Shown: positions 50,064 to 62,310 of the stretch, piece by piece
Layout of the letters: every line of letters starts with the position of its first letter
Numbering within the stretch: position 1 is the first letter of the stretch
Source of the DNA: Micropterix aruncella
Taxonomy: Eukaryota; Arthropoda; Insecta; Lepidoptera; Micropterigidae
Direction of reading: 5' to 3'
Length of the DNA: 64,000 nucleotides
Assembly: GCA_944548615.1 (NCBI GenBank)
Contig: CALYMY010000049.1
Location: 124,001-188,000 of the forward strand
Notes under the pieces: generated by a model
What the model was told of the DNA's origin: nothing
Database searches by the model: none
Seen by the model: the letters and a program-made list of their open reading frames with translations, nothing else
Program-made: the position numbers and the translations under genes

Positions 50064-50230
50064 CAATATACCTATACAGATATTAAATCGTCTATAATTC
50101 CGTTAATATTACTCAGATTTGAAAATTAAAAGAAGCGTTAGATGCGCAAAGCAAAACTCTATTAGATAATAATAAACAGGGAGGACTATTGATGCCTTTT
50201 AGCGCAATAGCCCTCAAACGTCGGAAGCCA

Positions 50231-52101
50231 ATTTATTTCGAAAAATGTGATTTTTTCATAACAATTTCTATGTTCAAAATGAAAGTTTATATAAAAAAAT
50301 TCAAAATGTCAAAATTTCGAAAATGCCATTTCGTAGAGATTTCAAAGGCCTTCGTTCTGTCCGAACACCGTAACGCGTTAGGTTTACTCTATCTCGATTT
50401 ATTTCGAAAAATGTGATTTTTTCATAATAATTTCCAAGTTCAAAATGAAAGTTTATATAAAAATTTTCAAAATATCAAAATTTCAAAAATGCCATTTTGT
50501 AGAGCTTAAGCGGGGTGTCGATCTCGCCAAAGACCGCAACGCGGTAGGTTTACTCTATCTCGATTTATTTCGAAAAATGTGATTTTTTCATAACAATTTC
50601 TATGTTCAAAATGAAAGTTTATATAAAATTTTTCAAAATGTCAAAATTTCGAAAATGCCATTTTGTAGAGATTACCAAGGTCGTCGTTCTGTCCGAACGC
50701 CGTAACGCTATAGGTTTACTCTATCACGATCTTTTTCGAAAAATGTGATTTTTTCATAACAATTTCTATGTTTAAAATGAAATTTTATATAAAATTTTTC
50801 AAAATGTCAAAATTTCGAAAATGCCATTTTGTAGAGATTACCAAGGCCGTCGTTCTGTCCGAACGCCGTAACGCTATAGGTTTACTCTATCACGATCTTT
50901 TTCGAAAAATGTGATTTTTTCATAATAATTTCTATGTTTAAAATGAAATTTTATATAAAATTTTTCAAAATGTCAAAATTTCAAAAATGCCATTTTGTAG
51001 AGCTTAAGCGGGGTGTCGATCTAGCCAAAGACCGCAACGCGGTAGGTTTACTCTATCACGGTCTTTTTCGAAAAATGTCATTTATTCATAACAATTTCTA
51101 TGTTCAAAATGAAAGTTTATATAAAAAATTTCAAAATGTCAAAATTTCGAAAATGCCATTTCGTAGAGATTACCAAGGCCGTGGTTCTGTCCGAACGCCG
51201 TAACGCTATAGGTTTACTCTATCACGATCTTTTTCGAAAAATGTGATTTTTTCATTATAATTTCTATGTTTAAAATGAAATTTTATATAAAATTTTTCAA
51301 AATGTCAAAATTTCAAAAATGCCATTTTGTAGAGCTTAAGCGGGGTGTCGATCTCGCCAAAGACCGCAACGCGGTAGGTTTACTCTATCTCGATTTATTT
51401 CGAAAAATGTGATTTTTTCATAACAATTTCTATGTTCAAAATGAAAGTTTATATAAAAAATTTCAAAATGTCAAAATTTCGAAAATGCCATTTTGTAGAG
51501 ATTACCAAGGCCGTCGTTCTGTCCGAACGCCGTAACCCTATAGGTTTACTCTATCACGATCTTTTTCGAAAAATGTGATTTTTTCATAACAATTTCTATG
51601 TTTAAAATGAAATTTTATATAAAATTTTTCAAAATGTCAAAATTTCGAAAATGCCATTTTGTAGAGATTACCAAGGCCGTCGTTCTGTCCGAACGCCGTA
51701 ACCCTATAGGTTTACTCTATCACGATCTTTTTCGAAAAATATGATTTTTTCATAATAATTTCTATGTTTAAAATGAAATTTTATATAAAATTTTTCAAAA
51801 AGTCAAAATTTCAAAAATGCCATTTTGTAGAGCTTAAGCGGGGTGTCGATCTCGCCAAAGACCGCAACGCGGTAGGTTTACTCTATCTCGTTCTTTTGTG
51901 AAAAATGTGATTTTTTCATAACAATTTCTATGTTCAAAATGAAAGTTTATATAAAAAATTTCAAAATGTCAAAATTTCGAAAATGCCATTTCGTAGAGAT
52001 TTCAAAGGCCTTCGTTATGCCCAAACACCGTAACGCGTTTTATTTACTCTATCACGGTCTTTTTCGAAAAATGACATTTATTCATAACAATTTCTATGTT
52101 C
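50231..52101. repeat. 166-bp satellite array, U14 (11 copies)
   Basis: Standard order, no private change noticed. Confidence 0.97.
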
Positions 52102-53544
52102 AGGAGTTCCCTCGTCGGGAGCCAACCCTGGGTGCAGCAGCCATGTCATGGTGGAACTTAGTAATTGCCATCATAATGGAATGCCTATACCAAATTTCAC
52201 GTCTCTACGGTTGACCGTTGAGGAGTTCCCTCGTCGGGAGCCAACCCTGGGTGCAGCAGCCATGTCATGGTGGAACTTAGTAATTGCCATCATAATGGAA
52301 TGCCTATACCAAATTTCACGTCTCTACGGTTGACCGTTGAGGAGTTCCCTCGTCGGGAGCCAACCCTGGGTGCAGCAGCGATGTCATGGTGGAACTTAGA
52401 AATTGCCGTCATAATGGAATGCCTATACCAAATTTCACGTCTCTACGGTTGACCGTTGAGGAGTTCCCTCGTCGGGAGCCAACCCTGGGTGCAGCAGCCA
52501 TGTCATGGTGGAACTTAGTAATTGCCATCATAATGGAATGCCTATACCAAATTTCACGTCTCTACGGTTGACCGTTGAGGAGTTCCCTCGTCGGGAGCCA
52601 ACCCTGGGTGCAGCAGCCATGTCATGGTGGAACTTAGTAATTGCCATCATAATGGAATGCCTATACCAAATTTCACGTCTCTACGGTTGACCGTTGAGGA
52701 GTTCCCTCGTCGGGAGCCAACCCTGGGTGCAGCAGCCATGTCATGGTGGAACTTAGTAATTGCCATCATAATGGAATGCCTATACCAAATTTCACGTCTC
52801 TACGGTTGACCGTTGAGGAGTTCCCTCGTCGGGAGCCAACCCTGGGTGCAGCAGCCATGTCATGGTGGAACTTAGTAATTGCCATCATAATGGAATGCCT
52901 ATACCAAATTTCACGTCTCTACGGTTGACCGTTGAGGAGTTCCCTCGTCGGGAGCCAACCCTGGGTGCAGCAGCGATGTCATGGTGGAACTTAGAAATTG
53001 CCGTCATAATGGAAAGCCTATACCAAATTTCACGTCTCTACGGTTGACCGTTGAGGAGTTCCCTCGTCGGGAGCCAACCCTGGGTGCAGCAGCCATGTCA
53101 TGGTGGAACTTAGTAATTGCCATCATAATGGAATGCCTATACCAAATTTCACGTCTCTACGGTTGACCGTTGAGGAGTTCCCTCGTCGGGAGCCAACCCT
53201 GGGTGCAGCAGCCATGTCATGGTGGAACTTAGTAATTGCCATCATAATGGAATGCCTATACCAAATTTCACGTCTCTACGGTTGACCGTTGAGGAGTTCC
53301 CTCGTCGGGAGCCAACCCTGGGTGCAGCAGCCATGTCATGGTGGAACTTAGTAATTGCCATCATAATGGAATGCCTATACCAAATTTCACGTCTCTACGG
53401 TTGACCGTTGAGAAGTTCCCTCGTCGGGAGCCAACCCTGGGTGCAGCAGCCATGTCATGGTGGAACTTAGTAATTGCCATCATAATGGAATGCCTATACC
53501 AAATTTCACGTCTCTACGGTTGACCGTTGAGGAGTTCCCTCGTC
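52102..53544. repeat. 119-bp satellite array, U14 (12 copies)
   Basis: B at 3 and 8; the second B has a private T-to-A change (GGAAAGCCTATACC, about 53015). Confidence 0.97.
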
Positions 53545-53676
53545 CTTGTCACGTACCTCTTTCCGTAGGTTGTTTACTCCTTTTAATTCGTTTAACGCCT
53601 CGCGGGCAATATCTCTGGCTCTTTCCGGTATTTCTTCGAAATTCCGAAACGGCACTTCTATTTCTGTGGTCTCCAT
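53506..53676 (-). CDS. Putative 5' coding exon frame (U14)
   Basis: Unchanged from U1; exon 53703-53557. Confidence 0.42.
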   Translation of the reverse strand: METTEIEVPFRNFEEIPERARDIAREALNELKGVNNLRKEVRDKDEGTPQRSTVET

Positions 53677-53923
53677 ATTGTCTCTTCTCGTTGATCAAAG
53701 GCACTGAAAATGAAAATGAAAAAGCACAGATTAAATAGTATTGAAAAGTAATTAAAGAAGAAGAAGAAGACGAGATAAAAAGCAGAAGCAATGAAATGAA
53801 AAGCGTTCTAAAACCCTATCTTTTGACACCTCGCTTGTGTGTATATGATAAAATAAAGAATATAATATTTAATTTATTAAACGAAGCCGCGGGAAAAATA
53901 CTAAAACTCCCTTGGCTCGGATC

Positions 53924-54093
53924 GCTACTATTGAAAACAAACATCGTAAAATCGATAAATAAACTTTCGCAAGTATGACGAGGGCTGAAGTTACCATAGA
54001 AACAGAAATCGTTAAATCGATAAATATTCTATTGCGAGTCGGGCCACCGCCTGAGCTCGTTACTATGGAAACAAAACCGTTAAATCGATAAAT
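53924..54093 (-). promoter_or_regulatory. Triple X-box/ATCGATAA module (U14)
   Basis: Intact, identical to U1; 54094-54260 without recognised content. Confidence 0.5.
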
Positions 54094-54260
54094 CAATATA
54101 CCTATACAGATATTAAATCGTCTATAATTCCGTTAATATTACTCAGATTTGAAAATTAAAAGAAGCGTTAGATGCGCAAAGCAAAACTCTATTAGATAAT
54201 AATAAACAGGGAGGACTATTGATGCCTTTTAGCGCAATAGCCCTCAAACGTCGGAAGCCA

Positions 54261-56132
54261 ATTTATTTCGAAAAATGTGATTTTTTCATAACAATTTCTA
54301 TGTTCAAAATGAAAGTTTATATAAAAAAATTCAAAATGTCAAAATTTCGAAAATGCCATTTCGTAGAGATTTCAAAGGCCTTCGTTCTGTCCGAACACCG
54401 TAACGCGTTAGGTTTACTCTATCTCGATTTATTTCGAAAAATGTGATTTTTTCATAATAATTTCCAAGTTCAAAATGAAAGTTTATATAAAAATTTTAAA
54501 AATATCAAAATTTCAAAAATGCCATTTTGTAGAGCTTAAGCGGGGTGTCGATCTCGCCAAAGACCGCAACGCGGTAGGTTTACTCTATCTCGATTTATTT
54601 CGAAAAATGTGATTTTTTCATAACAATTTCTATGTTCAAAATGAAAGTTTATATAAAATTTTTCAAAATGTCAAAATTTCGAAAATGCCATTTTGTAGAG
54701 ATTACCAAGGTCGTCGTTCTGTCCGAACGCCGTAACGCTATAGGTTTACTCTATCACGATCTTTTTCGAAAAATGTGATTTTTTCATAACAATTTCTATG
54801 TTTAAAATGAAATTTTATATAAAATTTTTCAAAATGTCAAAATTTCGAAAATGCCATTTTGTAGAGATTACCAAGGCCGTCGTTCTGTCCGAACGCCGTA
54901 ACGCTATAGGTTTACTCTATCACGATCTTTTTCGAAAAATGTGATTTTTTCATAATAATTTCTATGTTTAAAATGAAATTTTATATAAAATTTTTCAAAA
55001 TGTCAAAATTTCAAAAATGCCATTTTGTAGAGCTTAAGCGGGGTGTCGATCTAGCCAAAGACCGCAACGCGGTAGGTTTACTCTATCACGGTCTTTTTCG
55101 AAAAATGTCATTTATTCATAACAATTTCTATGTTCAAAATGAAAGTTTATATAAAAAATTTCAAAATGTCAAAATTTCGAAAATGCCATTTCGTAGAGAT
55201 TACCAAGGCCGTGGTTCTGTCCGAACGCCGTAACGCTATAGGTTTACTCTATCACGATCTTTTTCGAAAAATGTGATTTTTTCATTATAATTTCTATGTT
55301 TAAAATGAAATTTTATATAAAATTTTTCAAAATGTCAAAATTTCAAAAATGCCATTTTGTAGAGCTTAAGCGGGGTGTCGATCTCGCCAAAGACCGCAAC
55401 GCGGTAGGTTTACTCTATCTCGATTTATTTCGAAAAATGTGATTTTTTCATAACAATTTCTATGTTCAAAATGAAAGTTTATATAAAAAATTTCAAAATG
55501 TCAAAATTTCGAAAATGCCATTTTGTAGAGATTACCAAGGCCGTCGTTCTGTCCGAACGCCGTAACCCTATAGGTTTACTCTATCACGATCTTTTTCGAA
55601 AAATGTGATTTTTTCATAACAATTTCTATGTTTAAAATGAAATTTTATATAAAATTTTTCAAAATGTCAAAATTTCGAAAATGCCATTTTGTAAGAGATT
55701 ACCAAGGCCGTCGTTCTGTCCGAACGCCGTAACCCTATAGGTTTACTCTATCACGATCTTTTTCGAAAAATATGATTTTTTCATAATAATTTCTATGTTT
55801 AAAATGAAATTTTATATAAAATTTTTCAAAAAGTCAAAATTTCAAAAATGCCATTTTGTAGAGCTTAAGCGGGGTGTCGATCTCGCCAAAGACCGCAACG
55901 CGGTAGGTGTTACTCTATCTCGTTCTTTTGTGAAAAATGTGATTTTTTCATAACAATTTCTATGTTCAAAATGAAAGTTTATATAAAAAATTTCAAAATG
56001 TCAAAATTTCGAAAATGCCATTTCGTAGAGATTTCAAAGGCCTTCGTTATGCCCAAACACCGTAACGCGTTTTATTTACTCTATCACGGTCTTTTTCGAA
56101 AAATGACATTTTTCATAACAATTTCTATGTTC
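54261..56132. repeat. 166-bp satellite array, U15 (11 copies, indels in last third)
   Basis: Standard order. A private C-to-A change lies near 54499. From about 55690 onward single-base insertions appear (GTAAGAGATT at 55693, GGTGTTACTC at 55909), and the last monomer loses a base (ACATTTTTCATAAC, about 56111). Confidence 0.95.
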
Positions 56133-57573
56133 AGGAGTTCCCTCGTCGGGAGCCACCCTGGGTGCAGCAGCCATGTCATGGTGGAACTTAGTAATTGCCA
56201 TCATAATGGAATGCCTATACAAATTTCACGTCTCTACGGTTGACCGTTGAGGAGTTCCCTCGTCGGGAGCCAACCCTGGGTGCAGCAGCCATGTCATGGT
56301 GGAACTTAGTAATTGCCGTCATAATGGAATGCCTATACCAAATTTCACGCTCTCTACGGTTGACCGTTGAGGAGTTCCCTCGTCGGGAGCCAACCCTGGG
56401 TGCAGCAGCGATGTCATGGTGGAACTTAGAAATTGCCGTCATAATGGAAGCCTATACCAAATTTCACGTCTCTACGGTTGACCGTTGAGGAGTTCCCTCG
56501 TCGGGAGCCAACCCTGGGTGCAGCAGCCATGTCATGGTGGAACTTAGTAATTGCCATCATAATGGAATGCCTATACCAAATTTCACGTCTCTACGGTTGA
56601 CCGTTGAGGAGTTCCCTCGTCGGGAGCCAACCCTGGGTGCAGCAGCCATGTCATGGTGGAACTTAGTAATTGCCATCATAATGGAATGCCTATACCAAAT
56701 TTCACGTCTCTACGGTTGACCGTTGAGGAGTTCCCTCGTCGGGAGCCAACCCTGGGTGCAGCAGCCATGTCATGGTGGAACTTAGTAATTGCCATCATAA
56801 TGGAATGCCTATACCAAATTTCACGTCTCTACGGTTGACCCGTTGAGGGAGTTCCCTCGTCGGGAGCCAACCTGGGTGCAGCAGCCATGTCATGGTGGAA
56901 CTTAGTAATTGCCATCATAATGGAATGCCTATATAAATTTCACGTCTCTACGGTTGACCGTTGAGGAGTTCCCTCGTCGGGAGCCAACCCTGGGTGCAGC
57001 AGCGATGTCATGGTGGAACTTAGAAATTGCCGTCATAATGGAATGCCTATACCAAATTTCACGTCTCTACGGTTGACCGTTGAGGAGTTCCCTCGTCGGG
57101 AGCCAACCCTGGGTGCAGCAGCCATGTCATGGTGGAACTTAGTAATTGCCATCATAATGGAATGCCTATACCAAATTTCACGTCTCTACGGTTGACCGTT
57201 GAGGAGTTCCCTCGTCGGGAGCCAACCCTGGGTGCAGCAGCCATGTCATGGTGGAACTTAGTAATTGCCATCATAATGGAATGCCTATACCAAATTTCAC
57301 GTCTCTACGGTTGACCGTTGAGGAGTTCCCTCGTCGGGAGCCAACCCTGGGTGCAGCAGCCATGTCATGGTGGAACTTAGTAATTGCCATCATAATGGAA
57401 TGCCTATACCAAATTTCACGTCTCTACGGTTGACCGTTGAGAAGTTCCCTCGTCGGGAGCCAACCCTGGGTGCAGCAGCCATGTCATGGTGGAACTTAGT
57501 AATTGCCATCATAATGGAATGCCTATACCAAATTTCACGTCTCTACGGTTGACCGTTGAGGAGTTCCCTCGTC
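56133..57573. repeat. 119-bp satellite array, U15 (12 copies, indel-rich)
   Basis: Twelve monomers, B at 3 and 8. Copy 2 is a mosaic with TAGTAATT of type A but TGCCGTCA of type B. Indels occur in copies 1-3 (GAGCCACCCTG, TATACAAATTT, CACGCTCTC, GGAAGCCTAT) and around copy 7 (GACCCGTTGAGGGAG, GCCAACCTGGG, TATATAAATTT). Copies 8-12 are clean. Confidence 0.94.
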
Positions 57574-57705
57574 CTTGTCACGTACCTCTTTCCGTAGGTT
57601 GTTTACTCCTTTTAATTCGTTTAAACGCCTCGCGGGCAATATCTCTGGCTCTTTCCGGTATTTCTTCGAAATTCCGAAACGGCACTTCTATTCTGTGGTC
57701 TCCAT
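57535..57705 (-). pseudogene. Disrupted copy of the putative exon frame (U15)
   Basis: Loss of one T (CTATTCTGTGG, about 57690) turns codon 6 into a TAG stop, and an extra base in TTTAAACGCC (about 57625) shifts the frame back downstream. Donor and acceptor remain. Both lesions are homopolymer-length changes inside an indel-rich block, so they may be consensus errors and not real mutations. Confidence 0.5.
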
Positions 57706-57952
57706 ATTGTCTCTTCTCGTTGATCAAAGGCACTGAAAATGAAAATGAAAAAGCACAGATTAAATAGTATTGAAAAGTAATTAAAGAAGAAGAAGAAGAC
57801 GAGATAAAAAGCAGAAGCAATGAAATGAAAAGCGTTCTAAAACCCTATCTTTTGACACCTCGCTTGTGTGTATATGATAAAATAAAGAATATAATATTTA
57901 ATTTATTAAACGAAGCCGCGGGAAAAATACTAAAACTCCCTTGGCTCGGATC

Positions 57953-58116
57953 GCTACTATTGAAAACAAACATCGTAAAATCGATAAATAAACTTTCGCA
58001 AGTATGACGAGGGCTGAAGTTACCATAGAAACAGTTAAATCGATAAATATTCTATTGCGAGTCGGGCCACCGCCTGAGCTCGTTACTATGGAAACAAAAC
58101 CGTTAAATCGATAAAT
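57953..58116 (-). promoter_or_regulatory. Triple X-box/ATCGATAA module (U15, 6-bp deletion)
   Basis: The middle module lost six bases (ACAGTTAAATCG for ACAGAAATCGTTAAATCG, about 58034), which brings its X-box and ATCGATAA closer by six. Both motifs survive. The deletion lies between two copies of AAATCG-like sequence, as expected for slippage. Confidence 0.5.
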
Positions 58117-58283
58117 CAATATACCTATACAGATATTAAATCGTCTATAATTCCGTTAATATTACTCAGATTTGAAAATTAAAAGAAGCGTTAGATGCGC
58201 AAAGCAAAACTCTATTAGATAATAATAAACAGGGAGGACTATTGATGCCTTTTAGCGCAATAGCCCTCAAACGTCGGAAGCCA

Positions 58284-60154
58284 ATTTATTTCGAAAAATG
58301 TGATTTTTTCATAACAATTTCTATGTTCAAAATGAAAGTTTATATAAAAAAATTCAAAATGTCAAAATTTCGAAAATGCCATTTCGTAGAGATTTCAAAG
58401 GCCTTCGTTCTGTCCGAACACCGTAACGCGTTAGGTTTACTCTATCTCGATTTATTTCGAAAAATGTGATTTTTTCATAATAATTTCCAAGTTCAAAATG
58501 AAAGTTTATATAAAAATTTTCAAAATATCAAAATTTCAAAAATGCCATTTTGTAGAGCTTAAGCGGGGTGTCCGATCTCGCCAAAGACCGCAACGCGGTA
58601 GGTTTACTCTATCTCGATTTATTTCGAAAAATGTGATTTTTTCATAACAATTTCTATGTTCAAAATGAAAGTTTATATAAAATTTTTCAAAATGTCAAAA
58701 TTTCGAAAATGCCATTTTGTAGAGATTACCAAGGTCGTCGTTCTGTCCGAACGCCGTAACGCTATAGGTTTACTCTATCACGATCTTTTTCGAAAAATGT
58801 GATTTTTTCATAACAATTTCTATGTTTAAAATGAAATTTTATATAAAATTTTTCAAAATGTCAAAATTTCGAAAATGCCATTGTGTAGAGATTACCAAGG
58901 CCGTCGTTCTGTCCGAACGCCGTAACGCTATAGGTTTACTCTATCACGATCTTTTTCGAAAAATGTGATTTTTTCATAATAATTTCTATGTTTAAAATGA
59001 AATTTTATATAAAATTTTTCAAAATGTCAAAATTTCAAAAATGCCATTTTGTAGAGCTTAAGCGGGGTGTCGATCTAGCCAAAGACCGCACGCGGTAGGT
59101 GTACTCTATCACGGTCTTTTTCGAAAAATGTCATTTATTCATAACAATTTCTATGTTCAAAATGAAAGTTTATATAAAAAATTTCAAAATGTCAAAATTT
59201 CGAAAATGCCATTTCGTAGAGATTACCAAGGCCGTGGTTCTGTCCGAACGCCGTAACGCTATAGGTTTACTCTATCACGATCTTTTTCGAAAAATGTGAT
59301 TTTTTCATTATAATTTCTATGTTTAAAATGAAATTTTATATAAAATTTTTCAAAATGTCAAAATTTCAAAAATGCCATTTTGTAGAGCTTAAGCGGGGTG
59401 TCGATCTCGCCAAAGACCGCAACGCGGTAGGTTTACTCTATCTCGATTTATTTCGAAAAATGTGATTTTTTCATAACAATTTCTATGTTCAAAATGAAAG
59501 TTTATATAAAAAATTTCAAAATGTCAAAATTTCGAAAATGCCATTTTGTAGAGATTACCAAGGCCGTCGTTCTGTCCGAACGCCGTAACCCTATAGGTTT
59601 ACTCTATCACGATCTTTTTCGAAAAATGTGATTTTTTCATAACAATTTCTATGTTTAAAATGAAATTTTATATAAAATTTTTCAAAATGTCAAAATTTCG
59701 AAAATGCCATTTTGTAGAGATTACCAAGGCCGTCGTTCTGTCCGAACGCCGTAACCCTATAGGTTTACTCTATCACGATCTTTTTCGAAAAATATGATTT
59801 TTTCATAATAATTTCTATGTTTAAAATGAAATTTTATATAAAATTTTTCAAAAAGTCAAAATTTCAAAAATGCCATTTTGTAGAGCTTAAGCGGGGTGTC
59901 GATCTCGCCAAAGACCGCAACGCGGTAGGTTTACTCTATCTCGTTCTTTTGTGAAAAATGTGATTTTTTCATAACAATTTCTATGTTCAAAATGAAAGTT
60001 TATATAAAAAATTTCAAAATGTCAAAATTTCGAAAATGCCATTTCGTAGAGATTTCAAAGGCCTTCGTTATGCCCAAACACCGTAACGCGTTTTATTTAC
60101 TCTATCACGGTCTTTTTCGAAAAATGACATTTATTCATAACAATTTCTATGTTC
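58284..60154. repeat. 166-bp satellite array, U16 (11 copies, indels in first half)
   Basis: Standard order. Changes are GTCCGATC (+1, about 58572), CCATTGTGTAGAG (about 58883), CCGCACGCGG (-1, about 59090) and GGTGTACTC (about 59100). After about 59100 it is clean. Confidence 0.95.
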
Positions 60155-61597
60155 AGGAGTTCCCTCGTCGGGAGCCAACCCTGGGTGCAGCAGCCATGTC
60201 ATGGTGGAACTTAGTAATTGCCATCATAATGGAATGCCTATACCAAATTTCACGTCTCTACGGTTGACCGTTGAGGAGTTCCCTCGTCGGGAGCCAACCC
60301 TGGGTGCAGCAGCCATGTCATGGTGGAACTTAGTAATTGCCATCATAATGGAATGCCTATACCAAATTTCACGTCTCTACGGTTGACCGTTGAGGAGTTC
60401 CCTCGTCGGGAGCCAACCCTGGGTGCAGCAGCGATGTCATGGTGGAACTTAGAAATTGCCGTCATAATGGAATGCCTATACCAAATTTCACGTCTCTACG
60501 GTTGACCGTTGAGGAGTTCCCTCGTCGGGAGCCAACCCTGGGTGCAGCAGCCATGTCATGGTGGAACTTAGTAATTGCCATCATAATGGAATGCCTATAC
60601 CAAATTTCACGTCTCTACGGTTGACCGTTGAGGAGTTCCCTCGTCGGGAGCCAACCCTGGGTGCAGCAGCCATGTCATGGTGGAACTTAGTAATTGCCAT
60701 CATAATGGAATGCCTATACCAAATTTCACGTCTCTACGGTTGACCGTTGAGGAGTTCCCTCGTCGGGAGCCAACCCTGGGTGCAGCAGCCATGTCATGGT
60801 GGAACTTAGTAATTGCCATCATAATGGAATGCCTATACCAAATTTCACGTCTCTACGGTTGACCGTTGAGGAGTTCCCTCGTCGGGAGCCAACCCTGGGT
60901 GCAGCAGCCATGTCATGGTGGAACTTAGTAATTGCCATCATAATGGAATGCCTATACCAAATTTCACGTCTCTACGGTTGACCGTTGAGGAGTTCCCTCG
61001 TCGGGAGCCAACCCTGGGTGCAGCAGCGATGTCATGGTGGAACTTAGAAATTGCCGTCATAATGGAATGCCTATACCAAATTTCACGTCTCTACGGTTGA
61101 CCGTTGAGGAGTTCCCTCGTCGGGAGCCAACCCTGGGTGCAGCAGCCATGTCATGGTGGAACTTAGTAATTGCCATCATAATGGAATGCCTATACCAAAT
61201 TTCACGTCTCTACGGTTGACCGTTGAGGAGTTCCCTCGTCGGGAGCCAACCCTGGGTGCAGCAGCCATGTCATGGTGGAACTTAGTAATTGCCATCATAA
61301 TGGAATGCCTATACCAAATTTCACGTCTCTACGGTTGACCGTTGAGGAGTTCCCTCGTCGGGAGCCAACCCTGGGTGCAGCAGCCATGTCATGGTGGAAC
61401 TTAGTAATTGCCATCATAATGGAATGCCTATACCAAATTTCACGTCTCTACGGTTGACCGTTGAGAAGTTCCCTCGTCGGGAGCCAACCCTGGGTGCAGC
61501 AGCCATGTCATGGTGGAACTTAGTAATTGCCATCATAATGGAATGCCTATACCAAATTTCACGTCTCTACGGTTGACCGTTGAGGAGTTCCCTCGTC
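60155..61597. repeat. 119-bp satellite array, U16 (12 copies)
   Basis: Standard form with B at 3 and 8 and terminal GAGAAG; no indels. Confidence 0.97.
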
Positions 61598-61730
61598 CTT
61601 GTCACGTACCTCTTTCCGTAGGTTGTTTACTTCCTTTTAATTCGTTTAACGCCTCGCGGGCAATATCTCTGGCTCTTTCCGGTATTTCTTCGAAATTCCG
61701 AAACGGCACTTCTATTTCTGTGGTCTCCAT
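61559..61730 (-). pseudogene. Frameshifted copy of the putative exon frame (U16)
   Basis: An extra T (TTTACTTCC, about 61631) shifts the frame after codon 33, and reading continues in the other frame to a stop at the donor region. The ATG, acceptor and GTACGT donor are intact. A one-base sequencing error is an equal explanation. Confidence 0.5.
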
Positions 61731-61977
61731 ATTGTCTCTTCTCGTTGATCAAAGGCACTGAAAATGAAAATGAAAAAGCACAGATTAAATAGTATTGAAA
61801 AGTAATTAAAGAAGAAGAAGAAGACGAGATAAAAAGCAGAAGCAATGAAATGAAAAGCGTTCTAAAACCCTATCTTTTGACACCTCGCTTGTGTGTATAT
61901 GATAAAATAAAGAATATAATATTTAATTTATTAAACGAAGCCGCGGGAAAAATACTAAAACTCCCTTGGCTCGGATC

Positions 61978-62143
61978 GCTACTATTGAAAACAAACATCG
62001 TAAAATCGATAAATAAACTTTCGCAAGTATGACGAGGGCTGAAGTTACCATAGAAACAGAAATCGTTAAATCGATAAATATTCTATTGCGAGTCGGGCCA
62101 CCGCCTGAGCTCCTATGGAAACAAAACCGTTAAATCGATAAAT
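61978..62143 (-). promoter_or_regulatory. Triple X-box/ATCGATAA module (U16, third X-box damaged)
   Basis: Four bases are missing before the third X-box (GAGCTCCTATGG for GAGCTCGTTACTATGG, about 62112). This removes most of its left half-site; the right half and the following ATCGATAA remain. Modules one and two are intact. 62144-62310 without recognised content. Confidence 0.5.
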
Positions 62144-62310
62144 CAATATACCTATACAGATATTAAATCGTCTATAATTCCGTTAATATTACTCAGATTT
62201 GAAAATTAAAAGAAGCGTTAGATGCGCAAAGCAAAACTCTATTAGATAATAATAAACAGGGAGGACTATTGATGCCTTTTAGCGCAATAGCCCTCAAACG
62301 TCGGAAGCCA

